From: Zizania palustris | Taxonomy: Eukaryota > Streptophyta > Magnoliopsida > Poales > Poaceae | Length of the DNA: 64,000 nt | Assembly: GCA_019279435.1 (NCBI GenBank) | Contig: JAAALK010000286.1 | Span: 26,431,931 to 26,495,930 of the forward strand | Direction of reading: 5' to 3' | Shown here: in pieces, positions 1-12,393 of the stretch | Position numbering within the stretch: position 1 is the first letter of the stretch | Layout of the letters: every line of letters begins with the position of its first letter | The notes under the pieces: model-generated | Databases searched by the model: none | Told to the model about the DNA's origin: nothing | Seen by the model: only the letters and a program-made list of their open reading frames with translations | Translations under genes and position numbers: made by a program

Positions 1-504
1 GTCTAAAGTATGAAGTACCTTAAGCACCTGTTCATGATCTAAGACCAGTTGATCACCATCGGCATTGTTAACGTGTAGCTTGTTAATGATCGATTGAAAG
101 CGACCAAACAAACACTCAACTGTCTCACCCGGCTTCTGTGAGAAATTTTCATACTCACGCCGGTAGGTCTAGTAGAGCCTAGCCTTGACCTGAGCTGTCC
201 CCTCATGGTGTGCCTGGAGGGTAGCCCAGATCTCTCGAGCAGTGGTGAGATGACTAACGCGCTCAAACTCACTAGGACCAAGACCAGAAAATAAAATATT
301 CACCGCCTTACTATTATTTTGATGTCGGGTAATTACATCAGCAGCAGTACCCGCAACAATAGTCGTTTTGGTGAAATTAGGATGAACACAAATCTCCCAT
401 ATGTCCGAGCTCTGGCTCATAAGGTATGCTCGCATGCGAGTCTTCCAATAAGTATAGCCAAAAGCCTCTAGGGACGAGATTTTGCCAGAAGACGTCATGG
501 TCAC
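1..504 (-). pseudogene. gag N-terminal part of Sirevirus-like copia element C
   Basis: The gag start lies at 504 on the minus strand, 46 bases downstream of the primer-binding site. It opens a 111-codon frame with the YWKTRMRAYL signature of copia gag (UBN2-type capsid region) that is also seen in elements E and A of this window. An in-frame TAG at 169-171 breaks it; the A copies have CAG at the same place, so one C-to-T change explains the stop. The same frame then stays open to the window edge (EYENFSQKPGE, then FGRFQSIINKL). Gag forms the virus-like particle that holds the element RNA. Only the 5' part of element C lies in the window; its pol and 3' LTR would be to the left. The family assignment is firm; activity is excluded in this copy by the stop. 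Confidence 0.85.
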
Positions 505-549
505 TACCTAGGTTTAGAATCGGTTAAGATATTAGAAAAACATAACCTT

Positions 550-561
550 GCTCTGATACCA
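550..561 (-). promoter_or_regulatory. Primer-binding site of element C
   Basis: The minus strand reads TGGTATCAGAGC, complementary to the 3' end of initiator methionine tRNA, which primes minus-strand DNA synthesis in most plant copia elements. Two bases separate it from the LTR end. Confidence 0.9.
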
Positions 562-563
562 CT

Positions 564-2200
564 TGTAGGACCGAAAGTAGCGACCAGAGGGGGGGTGAAT
601 AGGTGCCTATAAAATTTCTTGCTAAAGTATTATCTTAATCCCAACACCAAATAAACTTAACCAGACAAATAATATTTACAAAGCAAATTACTAGAATAAA
701 ACTTGTCTAGCTTAAAATGATTAGTGTCTTAATCTAAATGATGTCAAAGATAAACTAAATAAAAAAATACATCTGTAAATAAAATTGATACTCGAAATAT
801 TTATAACATACGCAGAATATCCAAATATATTAATAAAATATTCAGATTGTGAAATAAAAATAAAATACTAATCAGCTAAATAATAACATAGATCATCCAG
901 AAATTAATTCAGAAATAAACCTAAAATATTTTATGTAAATCTAAAAATAAAAATATTACTGTGACTATTAATAAATTTTTCTTTTCATATGAGCAGATTA
1001 TAGAATATTAAAATATACGAGTACTAAAAATACTTAGGTAGTTTAAATTACTACGAAATTTCTAAACTAATTTTTTCGCTAATTAATTAGTCGATAATTA
1101 TCTTTAAAAGAACTGATCTACTAAAAACAGGAGATTAAATCTCACCAGCATCATCTCGATCCTTGCGCTGAACTTGGGTAGCCGCAAACGCTGGCTGTCA
1201 CGCACAGAGCCATGCCGTGAAACTCAGCCGGCGACGAAGCATTTTCCAGCCTTCAATCATCGTGCGCGTGAGCAAAAACGCTAGGGAAAAAATATTCAGC
1301 CGGCGTGTAGAGCGGAGAAAAAATTCCCGCCGAACACTGTTGAGTCCGCACGGCTGCTGCATTGAAAACTTGGGGAAGCGCGCCGTTGGAAAAAATAAAA
1401 GAAATTTTCCTGTCCTTGCGTCAACGCCACAGTTTTAATGTTTGCGCAGCTTTGCCGCTCACAAATGCGGTCCGGCCTTGATCCGTGTGCCCGGTGACGC
1501 AACCAGTTAGACTGCGACGAGCACCACGCAGTGATGGGGTAAAACTTTGACGGCGACGAGATTTTTCCGAAGGAGAAAAAGAGATTTTTCGGTGGAACTA
1601 AACAAAGAACTGTAGATTGTAGATTGATCTGAAAAACAGTCATCTATCCCCAGGGGGAAAGGGGCCTATTTATAGGCAAATCCTAATACATGAAAAGACT
1701 AATTTACCCTTAGGTAAAATAAACTGACTCTAAAATAAATTCCGAAAATTACTAAAATATTCTTAGAAAAATTACCCGACTCAACTAAATATATTCTAAA
1801 CTTAAAAACTAAATATTAATATCCTAAAAACGAATTAAACATAGATTGTCAGTTTTATGCCGAAACTGACAAAGCATCCACCGTCTTCGCACCGAGTACC
1901 CGGATTGGGCCGACCCGACCCCGCAGCTTCCTCAGCCTGGCAATCGCTCGACACCCATGTACCTGAGTCAAACTCAGTCAACAGAGCGGTGGATCCTCTG
2001 CCGCTCCTAGCCATGTACCCGGATTGGGCCAGCCCGACTCCGCAGCTCCTCTACCCGGCCGTCGCTCACTGCCCGTGTACCTGAGTCACATGCGCCTCAG
2101 ACTCAGCAGGTCTTCACATCTCTCCCTTCCTTTGACTTCTGTTTAAAATCACTCATCACATGTGGAATATCAAAACCATATTCTTCAACATGGTTTCTCA
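564..2200 (-). repeat. 5' LTR of element C (Sirevirus-like copia)
   Basis: The LTR of 1637 bp is bounded by TG and CA. Its right end reads (minus) TGAGAAACCATG and its left end reads ...TCGGTCCTACA next to the primer site. A TATA-like TATAAATA lies at 1667-1674 on the minus strand. Two diverged direct repeats of about 117 bp at about 1895-1975 and 2011-2092 carry the block around CCCGGATTGGGCC, as in every A-type LTR here. The LTR interrupts the pol of element D, so element C inserted into D. The five bases to the right are CACGG; the matching target duplication would be outside the window. Confidence 0.85.
1667..1674 (-). promoter_or_regulatory. TATA box of element C LTR
   Basis: TATAAATA on the minus strand, inside the sequence GCCTATAAATAGGCC that recurs at the same LTR position in E, A and the A-type solo LTR. 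It is the likely core promoter for the element transcript. Confidence 0.6.
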
Positions 2201-3963
2201 CACGGCGACTTTAGAAGCTTTGACATAATTCGACTACAAGACCTGAAGATTCCACTTCTGAGAGTTTGGAGCAGACTTTTACAAGATTTGAGGGGAAGAT
2301 TCTATCGCAGAGAGAAGCACCGCTTTGTATTCAAAGAATGCATCCCCCAGAGTAGATTATCAGCGAGCTAAATGAACGAGTAACCCGATCTCACGCTCAT
2401 TTTATTGATTCTGCTTTTGTTACTAATTTTGAACCATTAGATGTTAGTCATGCTTTGTCTAATGCAAGTTGGGTCAACGCCATGCATGAGGAACTTGAAA
2501 ATTTTGAAAGAAATCAAGTTTGGATTCTCATTGATCCACCCCCTAACATTCATTTAATTGGTACAAAATGGATTTTCAAAAACAAACAGGGGGAGGATGG
2601 GGCGATAGTGAGAAACAAGCTAGACTTGTGGCGCAAGGGTATACTCAAGTCAAGGGGATTGATTTTGGAGAAACTTTTGCATCGGTAGCTCGACTTGAGG
2701 CCATTAGGATCTTGCTTTCTTTTTCCTCTTCGTGCGGTTTTAACCTTTTTCAAATGGATGTGAAAAGCACGTTTTTGAATGGTTTCATAGGAGAAGATGT
2801 TTATGTCAAGCAGCCCCTGGCTTGGAGGATCCCAAGTACCCCCATAGAGTGTTTAAACTTTGCAAAGCATTATATGGACTCAAACAAGCACCGAGGGCAT
2901 GGTGTGACCGCGTGAGGACATTCTTGATCGAGCATGGGTACAAGATGGGGTCCATTGACAAAACGTTGTTCACTCTCATGCATGGCAAAGACTTCATACT
3001 TATTCAGATATATTTCGATGATATAATATTTGGTGGTTCATCTCATACACTTGTTGCTGAGTTTGTAGATTCGATGAGCAAAGAGTTTGAGATGTTAATG
3101 ATGGGCGAGCTGACCTTCTTCCTGGGTTTGCAGATCAAACAAAGCAAACAAGGAACTTTTGTCCATCAAACAAAATACAGGAGAGATTTGCTTAAATGAT
3201 TTGACATGTCTAACGCTAAACCTCTTGCTACCCTAATGGGTACGTATATTGCTCTTGATCCAGATGAAGACGGAGAAGAGGTGGACTAGAAGGAGTACCA
3301 CAACATAATTGGCTCCCTCCTGTACTTGACGGCTACGAGGCCGGACATACACTTTGTTGTTTGTTTGTGCGCTCGTTTTCAGGCTTCTCCCAGGGCATCA
3401 CATTGTCAAGCTGTCAAACACATATTAAGGTACCATAAGCATACTCTTGAATTCGGTATTTGGTATTCTGCATCATCTTCATTATGCTTGCGAGGTTTTT
3501 CTGACACTGATTTTTCTGGTTGCCGGATTGATCGTAAGAGTACGTCTGGAACGTGTCATTTTCTTGGATCTTCTCTTGTGTGTTGGTCTTCACGCAAACA
3601 GTCTAGCATTGCATAGTCTACAACTGAGGCTGAATATGTAGCTACCACTAGCTGTTGCGCACAAATTTTGTGGATGGTTACTACTTTGCGGGACTTTGGG
3701 TTGGAGTTTTGACGTGTTCCACTCTTTTGCGATAATACAAGTGCAATCAGTTTAGCAAACAACCCAGTACAACATTCTAGGACCAAACCCATTGACGTGT
3801 GTTATCACTTTTTGAGAGATCACAATGAAAAGGTGATATTGAATTGCGTTTTGTTGACACTCAAAACCAGCTTGCAAATATTTTCACCAAGCCTCTCGAT
3901 GTTTCTCGCTTTGCATTTTTGAGGGGAGAGCTTGGCATTTGTCATCCTTATGACATCATGTGA
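2201..3963 (+). pseudogene. pol 3' part (RT and RNase H) of copia element D
   Basis: After the C insertion the plus strand carries a degenerate linker (2201-2390) and then copia reverse transcriptase and RNase H. Recognisable blocks are [16 protein letters not shown] (about 2470), [14 protein letters not shown] (2560), [14 protein letters not shown] (about 2750), [13 protein letters not shown] (about 2870), FDDIIFGGSS in place of YVDD (about 3017), FLGLQIKQSKQGTF (about 3120), TATRPDIHF (3330) and DRKSTSGTCHFLG (3530). The product would copy element RNA into DNA. There are at least two frame changes in the first 450 bp, a TGA at 3197-3199, and a TAG near 3616 where element B has CAA. The reading ends at TGA 3961-3963, followed at once by a polypurine run. 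It is most like element B (43.5-45.9 kb). D is non-functional. Confidence 0.85.
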
Positions 3964-5102
3964 GGGGGAGTTGTGTACATATGCATATGTTTCTAAAATA
4001 TGATTAATTGCTTTTACATGTAAATGACTTACTTGTGCACTTTATGATATTGTCCTGATTTCACTGTTTGATTGTGCTTAGAATGAACTCATCTATCTAT
4101 ATGTGTTGAGCATGGCTTTTCATTTTGAAAATTTGAATATGGTCACTACCAAGTCTGGTTTCTAGCTTGAATAGGCTAGGGTGCTTTAGCTATTCTTTTC
4201 TTACTTGATAGCTTTGTCCTTGTCTCTTGGATGCTCATATGCAACTTGATCATGTTTACTAAAAATAAAAAAATGAAAAATTGAAAAATAAAAAAAATGA
4301 TGAAAATGTTGAAATGGATCAAAAGTGCTTAAGTGTTGATAAAAATTAAAAAGATCTATGTGGGTTTGCATAGTCGCACCACTTTGTTTTGGACCGCATT
4401 CCATTGCACTTTGGTTTGAACTGGTACATCGAGTGTATACCAAGATCAACGTCTTAAGATTCTGATGGTTTATCCTAGGCTTGGCTTGATCGGTTAGCAT
4501 AAGGTTGACTGGCAAATAACCCCTGGCATTAAAAAAATGGAATATAACATTTACTTTTCTCTCATATCAAGTTTGCTGCAGCTCCTTGTAGTGGGATGTG
4601 CTTTTCGAGTTGGTTTGTGACTAGTTTTTGTGCTTCTTACCTTGCCATGTCTAGTTCACTAGTCTGGGTAGTGATGCTTTTGTTTGCTTAAACATCAAAC
4701 TGCTTGCACATACACATATTTAGATTATGGTCATTCAAAGCTTGCTATGCAGTTTAGTCAGGACAGATTATGAGTCATAAGGAGTACTTGTACTGTAATT
4801 GGACTTTTTCATATTCTGGAAGCATTGCATGGTCACTTTACTCTCTCGACTCATGGGGACATCTTGATGTCTACATTGCTAAAGAGGGAGAGTGCTTGGA
4901 GGACTTGGAGCTTTTTGATGAGTTTGTGATCTTTTGAGCGATCTTTTGATTTTTGAGCTTTTGTGTGTTGCTTTATCATTTGGCAAGTGACATGTTTTCT
5001 CATTTTTGCTCTCTTTAGAGCTTTCATGGTAACTTGTGTGCTGAACTTCTCTTTTACTCTGTTTTGATCTTGTGTTGTCAATGCACCCATCAAGGGGGAG
5101 AT
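3964..5102 (+). other. Noncoding 3' region of element D with polypurine tracts
   Basis: About 1.1 kb lies between the pol stop and the 3' LTR, with no long frame. A purine run follows the stop (TGAGGGGGAG at 3961), another lies near 4884 (AGAGGGAGAG), and the terminal polypurine tract AAGGGGGAGAT is at 5092-5102 directly before the LTR. Positions 4351-4540 hold a block that is also found in B (46281-46470) and, on the minus strand, in A (31958-32146). Long post-pol regions with several polypurine tracts are known for Sireviruses. Confidence 0.75.
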
Positions 5103-7558
5103 TGAGGAACATAGTGAGGTGTGTCACTATTGTTCAATGGAATGATGAGTGGTTGACAGGCTGAGTTCTTGAGTTTAGTCTAGATATACTAGAGTTGGTT
5201 TGTGTGTCTGTATTTGTCTCGTGTGTGCAGGCTAGAGTTACTCATCAACTGTCGATAGCATGGGATCAGGTTTAGACGGGGAATCTAATGCTAGATGGTC
5301 GAGGGTGTCAGTCGAAGTCAAGAGTGGACTCTGATGTACGCGTGGAGATGAACGAGACGTCGAGTTGGAGATTGATCGAGACGAAGCATCGGTCGAGTCA
5401 ACGAAAGGGAAGCCAATTCAAGTGACAAGGTGGCTCGTGGGATCGAGAGCGGGAGAGACTTGCTGGCGGTCGAGTTTGTGGAATGACGACGGGCGTCGAT
5501 GATCGGGAGAGGCTTTGTAGGTTTTTGCTGAAAACCATCAAAATTTTAAATGTTTTTACTATTTCAATAAAATAGTGTCAAGTTTTAGTTTAAAGTTTTT
5601 ATTGTCATAGTGTGTACTTTTTAGAGTATTTTTGGAGTATATATATTCTGAAAATATTCGAAAGAGAGGTCTATTGTAATAGGGTATTTGCTGTTTTGTT
5701 TTTTCAGTTTTGTATATTGAGTCTTTCTAGGGGGCTGATTGTAAAAGATGCCTTCTAGAATATGGGGCAGGTGGGATATATAATCCCAAGCTGGCCGAAC
5801 AAGAGGGTAACCAGAACATTACAGCAACAAACAGATGAAATCCATTTTTTCTCTCTTGCAAAGTTTGTTCATCCGAGAGCTTTTTCTTTGCTCCGAATGC
5901 TTAATGATGAACAGTGGGCTCTGATTGTTTCGGATCATCTACAGCGCTGCGGACAAAGCTGTTCATCAACACATTGCTACTGATTTCAGCAAGTAAGTTC
6001 TCTTTTGTTGTGCCTAAATTTTTGATGAACCGAAACATGTTTGTTGAAGAGATTATTCAGTGATTAGTTTGATCTTCCCTGAATTGGTTCTATCCTTGAA
6101 TCAGTGGAGTTCTATTCTGAATTTTGTGGATTAGTTTCTCAGTTTATAGGCTGTTCAAGAAGTTATGTGTATGTTGTTCTATCCTTTTTCATTAAGCATG
6201 TATATCTGGTTGAAATAGGTTTGAGTGATGTTGTTTGTTGAGTTGATTGAATTGATCAGGATAAAAGTGCTCTTTACTCTTGCTGATTTTAGAAGTTTTA
6301 GAGTATTCTGAGTTTGTATACTTCCTGAATTGGGTAACACTCATCTGAATAGCTAGTGGTTGATCTAGTTTATTCTGATTTTAAGTTTTACTCCCTTGAA
6401 TGAATCAATTCTGTGTTAACCCTTTCCAAATCATCCTTAGGTTGTTCTGAATTCTGTCTATAGTTTCTTCTTCATATTGCTGATATTAATTTTCTTATGA
6501 GATCAGAGTGTGTTTTCTTCAGAAATCCTTTGTGCTAAAGTCTGAAGTGATTTTTTTGTCTCTGGACATGAGCTCATGTTGACTGATCCATATTTGGTTC
6601 TGATTAAATAGTGTCTTGTGTCAAAACATGTTAGTTTGTTCATAGGTAAACTGGTTTCTTCATTTTGGTTTAGATCTTAACATGTTCATGATATCAATTG
6701 ATCTGATAAGTTTAGTTTAGTCTAGAACTTGAATGTTTATCAATGTTAAAGTTGATTAGTCCTTTGAGCTGTGTGTTGTGAAATGAGATAGTTGTACAGA
6801 TTTTGTCTATCTGCTGTTGTCAATATTTGAAATAGTATTGCTGTGTAGACAGATGCTTAATTGATCATATTGTGTTTTAGTTCTGCTATGGTTGAAACTA
6901 GCTGATCATCATGTTGATTCATTGTGTCATCAGTTATCTGCTATTCAGTTTCAGGAATGTTGATCTCATGAAAAATTGCTTACCGTGAATAGTGCTCAAA
7001 AGTTATTTCAATCCTGAAATAGTATTGTTTTACATCTTGAAGTGCTATATTTCAGTGTTTGCTATGAATTGAAATGAATATGTTTTTGATGTATACAGGT
7101 TGAATCAAATATTGAGTGTTGAATCTAACTGAATTTTCTGCTATTCACTGTCCGACAATTTTGAATTAATACAAGAAGTCTGAATTCAATTGCTCTACTT
7201 GTTGGATATTCAGTTTCAAGCATTGAGGACAGATTTTGAATTAATGTATCCTGATCTGAAGCTGACTTGAAATTGAAATTGGCAATTTTTTTCAGATTAT
7301 AACAAATGCACATTATTGAAGTTACCGTTACTATTCATCGTACGAAAAAAATATCAGAATTGAATGAATCTCAAGAATCTTGAAACAAAGTTGTTTTTGG
7401 GCGTTTGAATCTGTTTGAGCTCTAAATTGTGCTAATTGGATTGAAATTTGAATTTGAGTCCTTAGAGGTGCGTTGGGTGATTTGATTAGGCCATCACATT
7501 CGAAAGAAAGTGTTGAGGCGCCTATTCACCCCTCTCTAGTTGCCATTCCGATCGCACA
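5103..7558 (+). repeat. 3' LTR of element D
   Basis: The LTR starts TGAGGAACATAG right after the polypurine tract and ends ...CCGATCGCACA, about 2456 bp. Its last 40 bases (GCGCCTATTCACCCCTCTC...) match the U5 ends of the A and B LTRs. A TATA-like TATATAA lies at 5777-5783. The interior from 5.5 to 7.5 kb is AT-rich and holds nothing else I can name. Immediately to the right the sequence continues as the reverse transcriptase of element E on the other strand, so D is inserted in E. The partner end of D is outside the window, so the duplication (expected ACTTA) cannot be checked. Confidence 0.8.
5777..5783 (+). promoter_or_regulatory. TATA box of element D LTR
   Basis: TATATAA flanked by short GC-rich sequence, about 675 bp into the LTR. 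It is the likely core promoter; position and composition are the only evidence. Confidence 0.4.
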
Positions 7559-8357
7559 ACTTAATAGCCTGCCGATGAGATGCGCGTGGTGAAGACTAGA
7601 AGCGCGCGCACAATCCCACGGCAAACTGAATGTCCGGTCTCGTCACCGTAAAGTACAACAGTGATCTGATCATCCCTCGATACTCTCGCTCGTTGACCTT
7701 GATGCTGCTCTCATCCTTGTCCAGGCCCCCAGATGTACCCATTGGGGTCATCTGAGGCTTCAACTCTCCACCAAAGTCAATCTTCTTCAGCATGTCCCGC
7801 GTGTACTTGCTTTGGTGGATGAAGATGTCGTCCTTGGTCTTCTTGACCTGGAGCCCTAGGAAGTACTTGAGCTCACCCATGAGGCTCATCTCAAACTTAC
7901 TGTGTATCTGCTCAGAAAACTTGGACACATGCTCATTAGTAGAACCACCATAAATAATATCATCCACGTAAATCTGAGCAATCAAGAAGTTTGAGCCAAC
8001 TCTGAGCAAGAAAAGAGTCTTGTCCATAGAACCCATCACAAAACCACTCCACAACAAAAACTGCTTTATAGGATCATACCAAGCCCTGGGGCTTGCTTCA
8101 GACCATATAATGCTTTTTGCAACTTGAAAACATGTCGAGGAAACTTAGGGTTCTCAAAACCGGGGGGCTGCCTAACATAGACCTCCTCCTCTATATACCC
8201 GTTCAGAAAAGCACTCTTGAAAATCATTTGAAAAAGCTTAAAACATTTAGAAGCAATGAATGCCAAACATATGCTTATGGACTCAAGACGGGCAACAGGG
8301 GTGAAGGTCTCCTCAAAATCAATACCCTCTTTCTAGCAAAAACCCTGAGCAACTAAT
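7559..8357 (-). pseudogene. RT remnant of copia element E
   Basis: Minus-strand copia reverse transcriptase. Clear blocks, in order from 8266 downward, are [44 protein letters not shown] (the YVDD catalytic motif, about 7960), MSLMGELKYFLGLQVK and TRPDIQFAVGLCARF. There is a frame break near 8066. The RNase H part would lie left of the D insertion, outside the window. At about 8357 the sequence jumps from the RT N-terminus to the region after gag. The sister element A has about 2.3 kb here, so E has lost protease, integrase and the start of RT in one deletion. It cannot be autonomous. Confidence 0.85.
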
Positions 8358-10556
8358 CGAGCTTTGGGATCCAGACATGCTTCCTGGTTGGATCTTTAGG
8401 TTGTTCTTGGAACACTCAATCCTTGGGCTGATAGGCCTGGAAAGACTGAGTTGAGTGAGTCTTGGGATATCTCTGCTCTAGAGTCATCTTACTCCACTCC
8501 ACTGCACGGCTAATGACACTCTCAAAGTCAGCCTTGGTGTAGGTGTAACCTACTCAAAATCCATCCTACCTCTTGAACTGCTGGATCATCATGCCGAGTT
8601 GTGGCTCTCTGGCACTCACCCAACTCAAGATCTGATGGAGGTAAGAGTTCTCATTTTGAGCTTCAGCTAGCTCCTCTCTCAAGGAAGCTTGCACCTCCAC
8701 CTGAGACAAGCAAATCTCAAACTCTCTATCAACTTGGATATACTTCTCAGCTTTTAGCTTGATTAGTTTCAATCTTAGGAACAAGCAGTTCTCACAAATA
8801 GTGGGTGGAACTGACAATGTCTCAAGCTCTAGCTTAGTCTGCTCCAGCTCAGCTCTGACTTTCGCTAAATTGCCCAACTACTCAGCACTCTTGGCTCTCA
8901 ACTCATCTAAACTAGCTAGATGGGATGGGTAGTCCACATAGGGCACGACGATAGTGGCATGAGCATCTTTCAGCTCCAACTGAGTGCTCTCAAGCTTAGT
9001 GGCCAAAGCATCTCTCTCATCTACCCTCTTTGTGAACCTGGACTTCAGAGTCGTGAGGTTACACAACAACACCTCGTAGTTAGGGCACTCACTGCTACCA
9101 CCCAAGCAAGGGGAAGAAGATAGACTCTCAATCTTGCCATTGGCCATGGCAAGCTCACTCTCAAGCTCATCTATCCTCTTCTTAGCCCCTCTAAGAAGTT
9201 TCTCCTGATACCTCAACTCCTGATGGTTCTCTTCTAGTAAATCAATGACTTCTTGTTCATAGGAAGATACCTTTTCATCGTTGTCGTCGTCGGAGTTGTC
9301 GGGGGAGCTCTTCTCTTCATTATCCCCAAGAGCCATTGAGCAGAAGCTCTTGTGGGATCTTCGGCTGTGGTGCGAGTGGCTCTTCAGCTTGTCCCCGAAG
9401 GCCATGAAGCAGAGGCCCGCCGAATCATCCTTGTCCTTCCCCTTCTTGATCATGGTCTCCTCATCACTTGAGCTTGATGAAGAAGAAGAAGACGACCCCT
9501 TGGAGTAGCTTCTCTCCATCTCAATGAAGAAGGCCTTGTCTCGCTTCTTGTTCTCACGCCGGTAATCCTTCAAGGCCTTTCAAAAGAACCTTATCTTGGG
9601 CTTTCCCTTGGTGAAGGTGAAGTTGTCATGCTTGCTGGAGTCGTAGGAGCCACCGCCAGTGCCCTTCTTGTGACTGTTTCGCTTGGGGCAGTCGGCGATG
9701 TAGTGACCTAGATCACCACACTCAAAGCATCCAGATTTTGTGCCATGTCTTTTGAACATTCGTTTATCATAGACACGACGCACAGAATTGTGAAAAAGAC
9801 ACAGATCATCATCTCCTAACGAATCAAGCTAGTCCTCGGTGATAGACATCAAAGAGAACGTAGCACAGCTCAAAGAGGAGTCAGCAGAAGGTGTCACAAG
9901 GGCTAGGGTTTTTGTGCCAAAACCAGTGAGATTTGTTCTCAACTTGATATCAACCTATGTGGCCTTGAGCTTACTAAAAAGCTCTGCAATAGTCAAGGTA
10001 TCGTAAGAGGAGCTCTCAATGATAGAGGATACCTTGATCTCCCAGATCTTAGGGTCTAAGGTATGAAGAACCTTGAGCGCCTGCTCATGATTTGAGACTA
10101 GCTGAACTCCGTCGGCCTTTTTGGCCCAAAGCTTGTTGATGATCGATTGAAAACGACCAAACAAAGCTTCAACAGATTCACCTGGCTTCTATGTGAAATT
10201 TTGTATTCACGCCGGTAGGTAGGATAGAGTCGAGCCTTGACATGGGCTATCCCCTCATGGTGTGCGTGGAGGGTAGCCTAGATCTCTCTAGTAGTGCTGA
10301 GATGGCTCACACACTCAAACTTTGTGAGACCTAGACCAGAAAATAAAATGTTCACATCTTTGTTGTTGTTCTGATGCTGGGCGACTATCTTGGGGGAAGT
10401 GCGCCCAGCAATAGGAAGCATAGTAAAAGTGTCGTGAACACAAACATCCCAAATGTTCGAGCTCTGGCTCATGAGATAGGCTCGCATGCGAGTCTTCCAG
10501 TAATTGTAGCCAAAACCTTCAATGGACGGGACCTTGCCAAAGGAAGTCATGATCAC
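8358..10556 (-). pseudogene. gag of copia element E
   Basis: The gag start is at 10556 (YWKTRMRAYLMSQSSNIWD). The capsid part runs to about 9955, a CX2CX4HX4C zinc knuckle (CFECGDLGHYIADC) lies at about 9688-9729, a serine run followed by acidic residues at about 9470-9520, and a long coiled-coil-like stretch rich in E, L and K at 8566-9300. Several frame breaks or stops divide it (near 10278, 10200, 9950, 9783 and 8878). The region 8358-8565 is homologous to A at 36300-36419 joined to 49009-49060. That shows what the B insertion site in A looked like before insertion. Gag would coat the RNA; this copy is broken. Confidence 0.85.
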
Positions 10557-10601
10557 TAACTTGGGTTAGGACCGGTTAAGGTATGGAAAAACCCTAACCA
10601 A

Positions 10602-10613
10602 ACTCTAATACCA
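10602..10613 (-). promoter_or_regulatory. Degenerate primer-binding site of element E
   Basis: The minus strand reads TGGTATTAGAGT, two changes from TGGTATCAGAGC, two bases from the LTR end. Both changes fit C-to-T type decay. Confidence 0.75.
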
Positions 10614-10615
10614 GT

Positions 10616-12393
10616 TGTAGGACCGAAAGTAGCGACCAGAGGGGGTGAATGGGCACCTAAAAATTCTTTGGAATCAATGGCCATCTCCCATCACCCAACG
10701 CACCTCGACAAACAATCAGCAGAAGCAAAACAGACCACAGCTACTAAAAATAATCTAGCCTAAAAACGACTGGAGTCCTAATCAACAAGACACCAACAAA
10801 GTGCTTAAAGGCAGATTAAAATAAATCACGACATCAATGACATTCCCACAAAAACTTCACCAAAACATAGCGAATCCATCAAGCACATGCAGATCGTCCC
10901 AAATATCACAGGCATTTCACACATATGAGAAAGTGCAATATTCAACACATTTCATTTTACAAGTAAACTGCATTTTAGTAAATAATCAATGAATCATCAG
11001 AACACTAGACATGCATAGAGTTCACACATGCAGTTTATCAATCCACTGAAATACATGAATCACTCAGATTAATTCGTTACTTGTTGACACAGTAGAAGAC
11101 TTGATGAAGAAACGATGTATGTGCTTAATCCTTCATTGCTTCAGTTGTTGGTGATTTTGTGTTGTATGACAAAACGCCGAATACTATACGTGCATCATAT
11201 GTCATGTAGCTGGCTGCTTCAGCACCGCAAGCTGCTGCTTGCCACAGAAGCTGCTGCTGCTGCCGCTTGACTGAGACCCACACAAGCGCCACATTCCTGC
11301 CTTAGATTGTGCACAACTTCCCGTGAGTAATTAATGCACTGCAGCGCCTGTCAACCTTGTGTTAAAATCTTTGGGTCCCGATGTGCCGATCAGAACTGCA
11401 TCAGCCGAAAGCAAGGCTGGCTTCCTGCCACACCGCTCAGCACGCGTCGCCTACTTGCAGACTAAAGCGCCTCTGCTCCTAGCGCTGCTGGCCTTGGTTC
11501 CTCCGCTTGTGAAACCACGCGCTTGTTGCGGCCTCAAAATCCCCACTGAAAACCGGCCATCGTGCCAATCCTGCTGTCGCCAAAGACTGCCGAGCGCACC
11601 GCCTAGTCGCTAGCACCGCACGGACTCCAAGCGCCCTAAGCCAAAGACTTGCTACCGTGTGCCTTGCTACGGTTGTGCTCGGAGGAAACCACCGCCAAAG
11701 AAAGAAAGACTACGAGAGACCCAAAGAAAAATGAACTCTGATTGTTTAATTGCAAATGAGTTAACCCTAACCCTAGGGGATTGGGGCCTATTTATAGGCA
11801 GTCCAATAAAATGGGAAAAGACAGATTTACCCCTATGGTAAATTACACAGACGCTGAAATAAAAATGGAAAAGACCGAACTACCATTAGGATTTTTATAG
11901 ACTCGACTAACACAGACTATGGGCCTAAAAAGCAAAATAGTAAAATACTACATAAAGATAACTTGTCTTGATGCGGAGCTTTCATAGCAGCTACGGCTTC
12001 GCCTCAGAACGGTCGGATCCAAGATAAGCGGTCGTTAGTTTTGCGCTGAAACTGGCAAAGCGTCCACCGTCTTTGCACTGGGTACCCGGATTGGACCGGC
12101 CCAATTTCGCGGCTCCCTTAGCCCGGCAATCGCTCGCTGCCCGTGTACCTGAGTCAATCTCGGTCAATAGATTAGTGGATCTCCTGCCGCTCCTAGCCCA
12201 TGTACTCGGATTGGGCTGGCCCGAATCTACGGCCACTCTGCCCAGCAGTCGCTCGCCGCCCGTGTACCCGAGTCACACGCGGCCCAGATACGATAGATCT
12301 CATCTTCTCTTCACGTCTTCTCTTTGACTTCGGTTGACAATCACTCATCATATCTGGAGCCATGAGGCCCATGATCTTCATCATGGCTCCTCA
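10616..12393 (-). repeat. 5' LTR of element E
   Basis: The LTR of 1778 bp starts (minus) TGAGGAGCCATGATGAAG and ends ...TTCGGTCCTACA. TATA-like TATAAATA lies at 11789-11796 on the minus strand. The paired CCCGGATTGGxCC blocks are at about 12080-12155 and 12199-12275. It belongs to the same family as the A LTRs but is a different subfamily. To the right (CCCTC onward) lies the gag of element G, so E inserted into G. Confidence 0.85.
11789..11796 (-). promoter_or_regulatory. TATA box of element E LTR
   Basis: TATAAATA on the minus strand in the same GCCTATAAATAGG context as in the other A-type LTRs. Confidence 0.6.
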
